Source of the DNA: Leptospira stimsonii
Lineage (GTDB): Bacteria; Spirochaetota; Leptospiria; Leptospirales; Leptospiraceae
NCBI RefSeq assembly: GCF_003545885.1
Contig: NZ_QHCT01000002.1
Location: forward strand, 124,001-188,000
Direction of reading: 5' to 3'
DNA length: 64,000 nucleotides
Both the position numbers and the translations under genes were made by a program. The notes under the pieces are model-generated. The model made no database searches, was not told the DNA's origin, and was given only the letters and a program-made list of their open reading frames with translations. This document shows, in pieces, positions 19,798-28,247 of the stretch (position 1 is the stretch's first letter; each line of letters starts with the position of its first letter).

Positions 19798-20754
19798 TCA
19801 TTTCGAGGCGGCTTTAGTGATTCGATTCAGAAGGGCTTCCTTTCCTCTTCCCTCTTTCGGAATTTCACAGTAGGCCTCTTTGATTTTTCTTCGATCACAT
19901 TCCACAAAAAAAGAATACAGAGATTTCATGTATGCTTCGTTGGTATCTACTCTGATTTGATAAGCGACATCGTCGTAAAACCGAAATCCGATTTGTGCCG
20001 CGTCCGAAGGTATGTTCTCCAGATTTTCCGTTAGAATTACCTTACAAATCGGCGCATAGTGTCTGTATTTGAGTCCGGGACTGATCGGCGCATCCGTCGA
20101 AGTATTCCGCGTTTTATCCTCCGATTTTAAAACTTGGATTTCCGGAAGAATTTCTTTTAGATCTTGAAAGTCGACAAATCCGGGACGAAGCAGAATCGGA
20201 GGATCGGACGTAAAATCGATCACAGTGGATTCGATTCCTATCTTCGGTTCTTCCCCTTTCAGAATACAATCCACCTTCCCGGAAAATTCCTCTAAGATAT
20301 ATTCCATTTTAGTTAAGGAAGGTTTCCCGGAAAGATTGGCCGAAGGGGCCGCGACGGGAACATTACAAAATTCTAAAAAAGAACGCGCCGTTGGATTGGA
20401 TGGAATTCGTACTGCAACCGTCTTCAGATCCGCGGTAAAAAGGTTCGGATCTTTTTTCAGGAAGATTCCAGTAATGGCACCCGGAGAAAATTTTTGGAAG
20501 ATGAGTTTGCCCGCCAGGTTTACAGAAGCGCATACGTTCAGCGCGGCCAGATTCTCTACATGAAGGATGAGAGGATTGTCCGAAGGGCGTTTTTTAACTT
20601 CGTAGATTCTTCTGCAGGCTTTGTGATCGAAGGCGGATGCCCCGATTCCATAAACGGTTTCGGTGGGAAAGACGACGAGCCCTCCCCGAAGCAAAACTTT
20701 TGCCGCTTCCGAGGGAGAGTCTGTGATGAGAGTGTTAACCTTGTTTTCTGGCAA
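19798..20754 (-). CDS. L-threonylcarbamoyladenylate synthase (Sua5/YrdC family)
   Basis: 318 residues. The YrdC domain (about 10-195) shows GGLVVFPTETVYGIGASAFD, KKRPSDNPLILHV, VAVRIPSNPTARSFL, APSANLSGKPSLT and GIESTVIDFTSDPPILLRPG. A Sua5 C-terminal domain (about 215-318) includes SPGLKYRHYAP. It makes threonylcarbamoyl-AMP from Thr, bicarbonate and ATP for t6A37 of ANN-decoding tRNAs. The long Sua5 form, rather than short TsaC, is present. Its start lies 20 bp inside the end of the GH18 gene, so the two are coupled. Confidence 0.93.
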   Translation of the reverse strand: MPENKVNTLITDSPSEAAKVLLRGGLVVFPTETVYGIGASAFDHKACRRIYEVKKRPSDNPLILHVENLAALNVCASVNLAGKLIFQKFSPGAITGIFLKKDPNLFTADLKTVAVRIPSNPTARSFLEFCNVPVAAPSANLSGKPSLTKMEYILEEFSGKVDCILKGEEPKIGIESTVIDFTSDPPILLRPGFVDFQDLKEILPEIQVLKSEDKTRNTSTDAPISPGLKYRHYAPICKVILTENLENIPSDAAQIGFRFYDDVAYQIRVDTNEAYMKSLYSFFVECDRRKIKEAYCEIPKEGRGKEALLNRITKAASK

Positions 20755-22369
20755 CTTTCTCCGCGTGCTGGCGGTTTACGTTTGCTTCTTCCGGAGTTTG
20801 TTGAGCGTCCTTCGAAGGAGCGTTCGGGTCTTTTACCGGCTCTTTGATTTTTTCAACTGGAGGAAGTTTATTAGAAACCAATAATTCGAGGTAGTCGTTG
20901 ATTCCAGGATCGTTGTCGCTGATCAACTGCCAGAAGGAAAATCCACCCAGATCGTATTGTCTCAAAAGACTCATCTTGTCTTCAAAGGCTTTTCGGTTCA
21001 TATAGAACGCAACTCGATCACAACCTTCGGACTTATACCAGATGCTCGGATCTTCGTATGTCTTTCCGGTATGAACCCAGGAAAACTTGGAAAGATTGGT
21101 CCAAGTGTTTGAGTTTTTTGTATTCGCCATAATCTGATCGATGTTCGTCGGTTGTCTGTGAATTCCCAAATCCTTTTTACGAACCGCATCTTGATAATAA
21201 ACCGATTTGATTTTGGAATTACAGTTGAGCGCCCAATCGTAACCATACGTCGGGATCGCCATATACAACTGACGGGAAGGAACTCTTGCCTTAGCGTATT
21301 CTATGATACTTTTGATCCAAGTGTTCGGCGCCTGAGGTCCCGGTCCCGGATTTCTATATTTCCGAGGATGCAATTCATATGCCATAATCTTAATACGATC
21401 CGCATACTTTGCAAGAAAGGCGTAGTCGTGTGTCATCGGCCCTCTCCAATTCTCCGCGTAATCCATTTTGATTTTTTCTTTTAGGCCCTTGCAAGCTTTG
21501 AAGGTTTCTTTTTTAGCAGGAGTTTTCGGGTGTACTGCGACGGAAAGAATTTTTCCACGTTTATGCACTTCCTTGGAAAGGATCACGATGAATTCTTCGA
21601 ACTTTTCCTTTTTCTCACAACTCATTCCTTCGTAGTCGATATCGATTCCGTCATAACCGTACGTATCGAGTTCATGAAGAATGTTCGCAAGGTGTTTGTC
21701 TCTGATATCGTTACGTCCGTTCATCCCGATGTTCTCGGAAATCTTTTCGTATTTATTCTCCCAGCGGAAAATGGTAGGAATGATTTTTACATTCGGATTG
21801 AGTTTTCGAAGTTCGGCGACACGTTCGTGTTTTTGAGTGCTTCCCCAGCTGGAATACAGATCGCCGTTGTTGGTTTCGCGACCCTTCATTCCATAGATAA
21901 ACGGATGGATTTCATTGTAGAGATGAACGGTCTTCTTCATCGCTTCGTAATCTGAAAACCAGGTGGATGCGCGGAACGTAGTGTTTTCGTCTGCCATAGG
22001 AAGCAAGGTCGCCTCCGGCATATCTCCGTCGTCCTTTCCAAAAGAGAAGAAGCCGGATTTCGAAGAATCGGATTCCGGTGTAGAGTTCATTGTTTCGGTC
22101 TGGTTTACCGGCTTATTGATAAAGAAGAGATCTCGGATACCATCCATGATTCCAACGGAGCTTGCTTGAACCGTTTCGGATTGGTTTGCTACTGCCGCGT
22201 TGTCTTTTTTGAGAAGATTGATTCCTAAAGAGAATGAGAGAACGGATAATAAAAACCAGGTAAAAGAATAGAATAAGATCTTCTTTTTGGGTTCTGAATT
22301 TCTCGGGAATGGAACCGGTTGACTGAGTCCGTCCGGGATTTTGTGTTTGTCTTCTTGTTCGTTTGCCAT
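20735..22369 (-). CDS. Membrane-anchored GH18 family glycosidase-like protein
   Basis: 544 residues. Cytoplasmic N-terminus, one transmembrane anchor (about 29-52), a low-complexity linker to about 130, then a GH18 barrel about 135-490. The catalytic DxxDxDxE motif is complete at 240-247 (DGIDIDYE). SVAVHPKTP, MAYELHPRKYR, AIPTYGYDW and LGGFSFWQLISDND are typical of YaaH/YdhD-like GH18 proteins acting on peptidoglycan or GlcNAc polymers. The C-terminus is Lys/Glu-rich. It is probably a periplasmic or surface-facing hydrolase; the substrate is not shown. No clear Shine-Dalgarno precedes the ATG. Confidence 0.85.
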   Translation of the reverse strand: MANEQEDKHKIPDGLSQPVPFPRNSEPKKKILFYSFTWFLLSVLSFSLGINLLKKDNAAVANQSETVQASSVGIMDGIRDLFFINKPVNQTETMNSTPESDSSKSGFFSFGKDDGDMPEATLLPMADENTTFRASTWFSDYEAMKKTVHLYNEIHPFIYGMKGRETNNGDLYSSWGSTQKHERVAELRKLNPNVKIIPTIFRWENKYEKISENIGMNGRNDIRDKHLANILHELDTYGYDGIDIDYEGMSCEKKEKFEEFIVILSKEVHKRGKILSVAVHPKTPAKKETFKACKGLKEKIKMDYAENWRGPMTHDYAFLAKYADRIKIMAYELHPRKYRNPGPGPQAPNTWIKSIIEYAKARVPSRQLYMAIPTYGYDWALNCNSKIKSVYYQDAVRKKDLGIHRQPTNIDQIMANTKNSNTWTNLSKFSWVHTGKTYEDPSIWYKSEGCDRVAFYMNRKAFEDKMSLLRQYDLGGFSFWQLISDNDPGINDYLELLVSNKLPPVEKIKEPVKDPNAPSKDAQQTPEEANVNRQHAEKVARKQG

Positions 22370-22531
22370 TGTGTTAACTGTCTTATTATCGAATCAAAGA
22401 AGCAGAAAATAAAGAAGTTTCCTTCAGTCTTTGATTTGAGGATCCTCTTCCAGAGATTTCGAGGTGAGAGGACTGTCAAATGGTTCTTTTTACAAGTTGA
22501 CGAAATCCAATAGCAGGGGAAAAAACCGCTT

Positions 22532-23239
22532 ATGCCTCTTACGAAACCTCTGAAATTATTTATCGCCTTAAACGGATTCTTTCTCACGTTTCTGATTCTT
22601 GCCGAAGTGACCGGTTCAAAACTTTTTGTCTCCTTTGGATTCACTCTCACAATGGGTGTGATCCCGTTTCCGGTTACCTTTATCGTTACCGACCTTTTAA
22701 ACGAATACTATGGGCGTAAAGGAGTTCGTTTTACCACTCTTGTAGGAATGGTGATGATCTTTGTGGCTTACTTTCTTTTGATGTTGGACATGTGGATTCC
22801 GGCGGCGCCGAATTCTCCCGTCGACGATCATTCTTTCAACATCGTCTTTGGGAATTCGGGAAAGATCATCATCGGTTCGATCGTAGCCTATCTCGTGGGA
22901 CAACTTATCGACATACAGATCTTCCATTTTATACGGGTTAAAACCAAGAATAAGTTTATCTGGCTTCGAGCTACGGGTTCTACGATCGTATCTCAGCTCG
23001 TCGATTCCTTCGTCGTGATTTATATCGCCTTGAGTGGTGGAAAGCTGAGCTTTGAAGAACTGAACCAGATTTCTACCAATAACTTTCTCTATAAATGTGG
23101 GGTCGCGGTCGCAATCACTCCGATCATCTATGGCGCGCATAAATTGTTGGATTGGTATTTGGGCGCGGACGCGGAAAAGATGATTTTGGCGGCTATGCAC
23201 GAGGGTCGATCCGACGTGGAACCGATTTCTCCTGGTTGA
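22532..23239 (+). CDS. yhhQ: Queuosine precursor transporter (YhhQ/VUT family)
   Basis: 235 residues with six hydrophobic segments. Family signatures: FPVTFIVTDLLNEYYGRKGVRF near the N-terminus, GSIVAYLVGQLIDIQIFHFIR, and RATGSTIVSQLVDSFVVI. YhhQ/QPTR imports queuine or preQ1, the substrates of Tgt. This suggests that the organism salvages the base used by the Tgt half of the fusion at 7295-9334. AGGGG precedes the ATG at a long spacing of about 12. I saw no preQ1 riboswitch in the 162 bp upstream. It is divergent from the GH18 gene. Confidence 0.92.
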   Translation: MPLTKPLKLFIALNGFFLTFLILAEVTGSKLFVSFGFTLTMGVIPFPVTFIVTDLLNEYYGRKGVRFTTLVGMVMIFVAYFLLMLDMWIPAAPNSPVDDHSFNIVFGNSGKIIIGSIVAYLVGQLIDIQIFHFIRVKTKNKFIWLRATGSTIVSQLVDSFVVIYIALSGGKLSFEELNQISTNNFLYKCGVAVAITPIIYGAHKLLDWYLGADAEKMILAAMHEGRSDVEPISPG

Positions 23240-23633
23240 AAAAAGAATTCCTTAGATCCGATTCCGATTCCCTTTGGATTTGATTTTAAGACCAGAATTG
23301 CATTTCGATTTTTCAAAACTCTTCCTATTTCCCGGAACCGGGAATTACGAAGCAAACGCGTATGTCGAAAATCCATTCTAACAATTTGAGAATGGTTTTT
23401 TTCTCTACGTTACTCGATCTTGGTTCAGGGAAAAAATCTTTCAGCCGTTTCAACAAAAGCGCGGCCTTCTCTATTCTCCGCCTAACAAGGATCTATTCCT
23501 CAAGAGATTGTCGGAAACGTTTCTTCCGATTTTACTCGAAATTAATTTCAGGTCTTTGTCTAATAAGCGTAAAGAATTAGAATCAAAGGAAAAATTTTTC
23601 CCTATTCGATTGTTAGTAAAAAGGTAGTCTCCG
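23240..23633 (+). other. Intergenic region with start-less open frame
   Basis: 394 bases without a supported gene. A perfect palindromic element TTCCCGG-AA-CCGGGAA lies at 23329-23344. An open frame from 23382 to TAG 23625-23627 (81 codons) reads protein-like (e.g. KDLFLKRLSETFLPILLEI) but has no ATG or GTG start and no ribosome site. It may be a decayed gene remnant or chance. The ATG-started frame at 23362-23580 overlaps it, is basic and Ser-rich, and is less convincing. Confidence 0.35.
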
Positions 23634-25433
23634 ATGCAGTTGACCGAAACGACCCCAAACAAAACGCGTGCGGATGAACTCTTGTTTGCATTGAAGGTTC
23701 TTTGCTTTCAAGGCTACAGAGGATGTAAGAATCTCCTTTTTCCGATTCCTTTGTGGAGAAAGAGCAAAGATCGGCATCCGGGGATCTCCTCCGTTCTGGC
23801 AATTTCGGAAACACCTCTCTGGAATCCGAACGATACGCTTGAAAATAATATTCTAACCTTTGGTAAAATTGAAAATCTAAGAATCGCGGCCAGAAAATTA
23901 AATGGGGTTCGTGTTTCCGCCGGGCAAGTTTTTAGCTTTTGGAAACAGATCGGAAATCCCAATTTCGGAAAAGGATATGTTTTAGGAAGAGAAATTCGAG
24001 AAGGCTGTATCGTTCCCAGTATCGCCGGAGGACTTTGTCAAATTTCGAACGCCCTCTACGACGTCGCGGTTCGATCCGGTTTCGAAATTTTGGAACGTCA
24101 TAAACATTCGTATGTATTTCCAGGATCTTTGGCGGAAAAAGACAGAGACGCGACGATCAAATGGAATTACGTCGATCTGCGATTTCGATCCCCCGTGGAT
24201 TATCAAATCGAAATCGAATTCAATTCCGAAAGTATGATCGTTCGTTTTCGATCTCTTGCTCGATTTCAGACGGAGGATTCTTCTTTCGACTTCGCAGAAG
24301 AGAATCCAACGGAAACGTTTCCACCGAGAAAGGAAGCCAAATCTCTAAACGATTGTTACTCTTGTGGAAGAGTTTCTTGTAGCCAACACAGTTGGAACAA
24401 CCGTCCGACCTCCGAATTTACGGTCTGGGTGTTGGATGAGGTTTGGCCTGAATACGACGCGTATGTATCGGCGCACTGCGTACCAAAAGATTCCGTGATT
24501 CTCCCTTTGAAAAACGGAAGTCGTTGGGGAATCAATCGTTTCGATTGGACGATCCGAAAGAATAAGAACGTGAAAGAAGTATTCCTAAGATCTCTTTGGA
24601 GAAGTTTCAAACTACGCTATGGGGCGGGAAAGAATACGAACCCGTTCCAATTGAATCTCGAGTTAGATCAAAAACTTGCGAATACAATCGCAAAAGAAAT
24701 TCCATACGAAGCTTCTCATATTGTGGTTTCTCAAACCTTACTCCCCGCTCTTTGGGAAGCGGGCGTTTTTGCGGGAAGAACCTTTGACGTATTGATGACA
24801 AGACTTCCTCTATCGATACTCCACGAACGGTTGGATCAAGCGTATTTAGAATATCCACAAAGTGAAACGTTAAAAGACTTTCGGGCTCCCGATTTTTGGG
24901 TCGAGTCCGAAACAAGGGCTCTCCAATCGGCGCAAAAGATCATCTCACCCCATTCTGAAATTTTGAAATTGTTTCCGAACCAAGCCTCTCCTTTGCGATG
25001 GTGTATCCCTGCGTTTGAAGAAAAACCCGTTTCCGATCGGAAAGGAATTCTATTTCCCGGGTCGGCCTTGGGAAGAAAGGGTGCGTATGAAATGAAACGA
25101 CTCGCAAAAGAATTGGATCTTTCCTTGTATGTTTTGGGAAACGCGGTGGAGAAAGAAGGTTTTTGGGAAAGTATTTCCGTACGAAAGTTTCAAAATTCTT
25201 GGGATGAGATCGGACTCGTTGTGTATCCGACATATGTGGAAAACAAACCGAGAGAACTCCTAAAAGCGATCTCCAAAAACATTCCGATTGTTACAACGAC
25301 CGCCTCCGGCTTGGAAGACTTTGAAGGAGACGATGTCGTAATCCTTCCGGTCGGGGATTATGAAAGCCTAAAAGAAGCTGTCGCACTTCGATTCAATCGA
25401 AAACATCCTGAAGCGTTCTCTTATTCAAAGTAA
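23634..25433 (+). CDS. VanW-domain protein fused to a glycosyltransferase-like domain
   Basis: 599 residues. VanW domain about 70-210: KLNGVRVSAGQVFSFWKQIG, GGLCQISNALYDVAVRSG, RHKHSYVFPG and RDATIKWNYVDLRF. A Cys/His cluster C241-x2-C-x4-C-x2-H252 follows and could bind metal. Residues about 340-590 look like a GT-B type glycosyltransferase C-terminal half: GILFPGSALGRKGAYEMKRL, then YPTYVENKPRELLKAISKNIPIVTT and GLEDFEGDDVVILPVGDYESLKEAV. The VanW function is unknown; it occurs in some vancomycin-resistance clusters. Neither a signal peptide nor a membrane helix is obvious. The 3' end overlaps the convergent VOC gene by 13 bp. Confidence 0.8.
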   Translation: MQLTETTPNKTRADELLFALKVLCFQGYRGCKNLLFPIPLWRKSKDRHPGISSVLAISETPLWNPNDTLENNILTFGKIENLRIAARKLNGVRVSAGQVFSFWKQIGNPNFGKGYVLGREIREGCIVPSIAGGLCQISNALYDVAVRSGFEILERHKHSYVFPGSLAEKDRDATIKWNYVDLRFRSPVDYQIEIEFNSESMIVRFRSLARFQTEDSSFDFAEENPTETFPPRKEAKSLNDCYSCGRVSCSQHSWNNRPTSEFTVWVLDEVWPEYDAYVSAHCVPKDSVILPLKNGSRWGINRFDWTIRKNKNVKEVFLRSLWRSFKLRYGAGKNTNPFQLNLELDQKLANTIAKEIPYEASHIVVSQTLLPALWEAGVFAGRTFDVLMTRLPLSILHERLDQAYLEYPQSETLKDFRAPDFWVESETRALQSAQKIISPHSEILKLFPNQASPLRWCIPAFEEKPVSDRKGILFPGSALGRKGAYEMKRLAKELDLSLYVLGNAVEKEGFWESISVRKFQNSWDEIGLVVYPTYVENKPRELLKAISKNIPIVTTTASGLEDFEGDDVVILPVGDYESLKEAVALRFNRKHPEAFSYSK

Positions 25434-25753
25434 TAAAACCAGAGTCGATTCTTCCAAGGATCCAAGACGGAAGAATATTTTAAATCCTGTGTCTCCAGCG
25501 AAAAGCCTCTGCTCAAAAGAAGAATCTTAAAATTCTCCCATTCTTCTTTTTGAATCCGAAAGGTTAAGGTTCCGGGACTGACAGGGCAGTTTTTGGATTC
25601 CTTGCTGAAAATGAGCGTTGGACCATTCTCCCAAGAAAGTTCGGAATGAACCCGGGAACTTTTGTGAATCTTCAACCCGAAAAGTTCGGAATAGAGATTT
25701 GCGGAAACGGAGCTATCGGAAGACTGAAAGTTCGACGCATAGAATTGAATCAT
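25421..25753 (-). CDS. Small VOC (glyoxalase-fold) protein
   Basis: 110 residues from ATG 25753. The frame continues open 76 codons upstream into leuA, but that part is antisense to leuA and its regulatory region, so I reject it. The sequence fits one vicinal-oxygen-chelate unit: IQFYASNFQSSDSSVSANLYSELFGLKI at the start, GTLTFRIQ.EEWENFKILLLSRGF in the middle and the closing DPWKNRLWFYYFE (family: DPdGNxxeF). Metal ligands are not clear from one module. No clear Shine-Dalgarno is present. A 9-bp perfect hairpin lies 27 bp upstream. Function unknown. Confidence 0.7.
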   Translation of the reverse strand: MIQFYASNFQSSDSSVSANLYSELFGLKIHKSSRVHSELSWENGPTLIFSKESKNCPVSPGTLTFRIQKEEWENFKILLLSRGFSLETQDLKYSSVLDPWKNRLWFYYFE

Positions 25754-25779
25754 GGTATTTCGTATCACATTTCCAAGAA

Positions 25780-25801
25780 AGGAAGAATGCAGATTCTTCC
25801 T
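25780..25801. promoter_or_regulatory. Perfect 9-bp inverted repeat between VOC gene and leuA
   Basis: AGGAAGAAT-gcag-ATTCTTCCT reads as a perfect stem with a 4-base loop, centred between the divergent VOC (start 25753) and leuA (start 25867) genes. It could be an operator for both, or a 5'-leader hairpin of leuA, 65 nt ahead of the start codon. No T-run follows on the plus strand. Confidence 0.5.
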
Positions 25802-25866
25802 GTTTAATTGGTTGTCTAAAGAGTAAAACCGAAAAAACTGGAAGAAGAACTTTTTGCGAGTAAAAG

Positions 25867-27381
<1,515 letters not shown>

Positions 27382-27411
27382 TTTTTTTGAATCTGTGCCT
27401 TCGAAGCGTTT

Positions 27412-27948
27412 TTAGGAAGAACTTTGAGGCAGTAAGACAGGAGAAAAACCGATGAGAGGATTTGGTTCGAAGTCGAGTTCTCTGGAAATGAGATTTTTCT
27501 CTAAATTTAAGGTCCATATCATCCTGTAAGATCCATGAAACCTAGGAACTCCTTGGTTTACAGTTTCAACGATAGAGTCCCCGACTCCAACCTCTTCTAA
27601 CCAGAGCAAATAATTAAACAAATAACAGCGCGAAACTCCATGCGCGTCCGCCAAAGCCCCCAACATGGCCCAAGCTCCCGTATTCACACGAATACTCATC
27701 TTCTTCATCTTACCTTTTCCCCGATTGTATTTAATCTTTCCTGCCCTCCAATGAAGTCTCTTCATAGAAGCCACAAATTTCGTATATCTCCTTAAGAGAT
27801 GAGGAAGTTTCCTGGAAAGAATCCTCCTTTCTTCTATGTCCAACTCATTCCAAAGGGAAAGAGGAATCAGAATCGAATCCGTCCCCATGGCTCCTTCGAT
27901 AAGCGCAGATTCAATTTTTCTCTGAGAATGAAAAGAAAGAAGTTCCAT
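27412..27948 (-). CDS. DUF1564 family protein (Leptospira paralogous family, possible DNA-binding)
   Basis: 178 residues from ATG 27948; a TTG at 28011 would add 21 residues. It shows the family features KLPHLLRRYTKF, KRLHWRAGKIKYNRGKGKMKKMSIRVNTGAWAML and HGVSRCYLFNYLLWLEE. DUF1564 is described from Leptospira, often in many paralogs. The SIRVNTGAWAMLGALADAHGVSRCYLFNYLLWL segment looks like a strand followed by two helices, as in ribbon-helix-helix DNA-binding proteins; that reading is inference. A long perfect AT-rich inverted repeat lies at 28022-28050, just upstream, a plausible autoregulatory site. It is convergent with leuA. Confidence 0.75.
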   Translation of the reverse strand: MELLSFHSQRKIESALIEGAMGTDSILIPLSLWNELDIEERRILSRKLPHLLRRYTKFVASMKRLHWRAGKIKYNRGKGKMKKMSIRVNTGAWAMLGALADAHGVSRCYLFNYLLWLEEVGVGDSIVETVNQGVPRFHGSYRMIWTLNLEKNLISRELDFEPNPLIGFSPVLLPQSSS

Positions 27949-28021
27949 ATACCGGAAACGGTTCTTTCCCTCGAAGCCAACGTACGTTCTCAAACCGCAA
28001 AAAATTTTCAAAAGGCTCTTT

Positions 28022-28050
28022 TTTTTTAGAAAAGACTACTTTCTAAAAAA
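28022..28050. promoter_or_regulatory. 11-bp perfect inverted repeat upstream of DUF1564 gene
   Basis: TTTTTTAGAAA-agactac-TTTCTAAAAAA: the arms are perfectly complementary over 11 bp with a 7-base spacer. It lies 74 bp upstream of the ATG at 27948 and about 11 bp from the alternative TTG. The spacing and symmetry suit a dimeric DNA-binding protein, or a weak AT-rich hairpin. Confidence 0.45.
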
Positions 28051-28130
28051 CTCGATTCTTACAAATCCAAAAAAAAGAATCTAGGTCTGATTCCTTCTTC
28101 AAAGAGAAAAAGCCAACCACGGTTCAAAAT

Positions 28131-28150
28131 TTAGTTTGAAAACAAACTAA
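28131..28150. promoter_or_regulatory. 20-bp palindromic operator-like site upstream of fadH
   Basis: TTAGTTTGAAAACAAACTAA has perfect 8-bp arms around AAAA, 97 bp before the fadH start. It resembles TetR-family operators in symmetry and size. The inner TTTG-N4-CAAA differs from the leptospiral LexA box by one base of spacing, so I do not call it an SOS box. Confidence 0.5.
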
Positions 28151-28247
28151 GCAATTTTTAAACCAAAGAATTCTCTTGCCCGTTTTCAGGCCATTTTCAA
28201 GATAGAATCCGAAGATTTATCATTTTTTTTATCTATAAAGGTTCGTT

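Larger units (their letters stand above)
27949..28247. other. Intergenic region between divergent DUF1564 and fadH genes
   Basis: 299 bases, AT-rich, with three inverted repeats: 28022-28050 (11-bp arms), GATTCTT...AAGAATC at 28054-28081 (7-bp arms) and a 20-bp palindromic element at 28131-28150. This density fits a two-way control region. No open frame is convincing. Confidence 0.5.

Noticed and set aside
22370..22531. preQ1 riboswitch before yhhQ
   Set aside because: No preQ1-I style hairpin with the A-rich tail could be found by eye.
28131..28150. Reading the fadH palindrome as a LexA box
   Set aside because: The half sites TTTG and CAAA are separated by four bases, not the five seen at recA.
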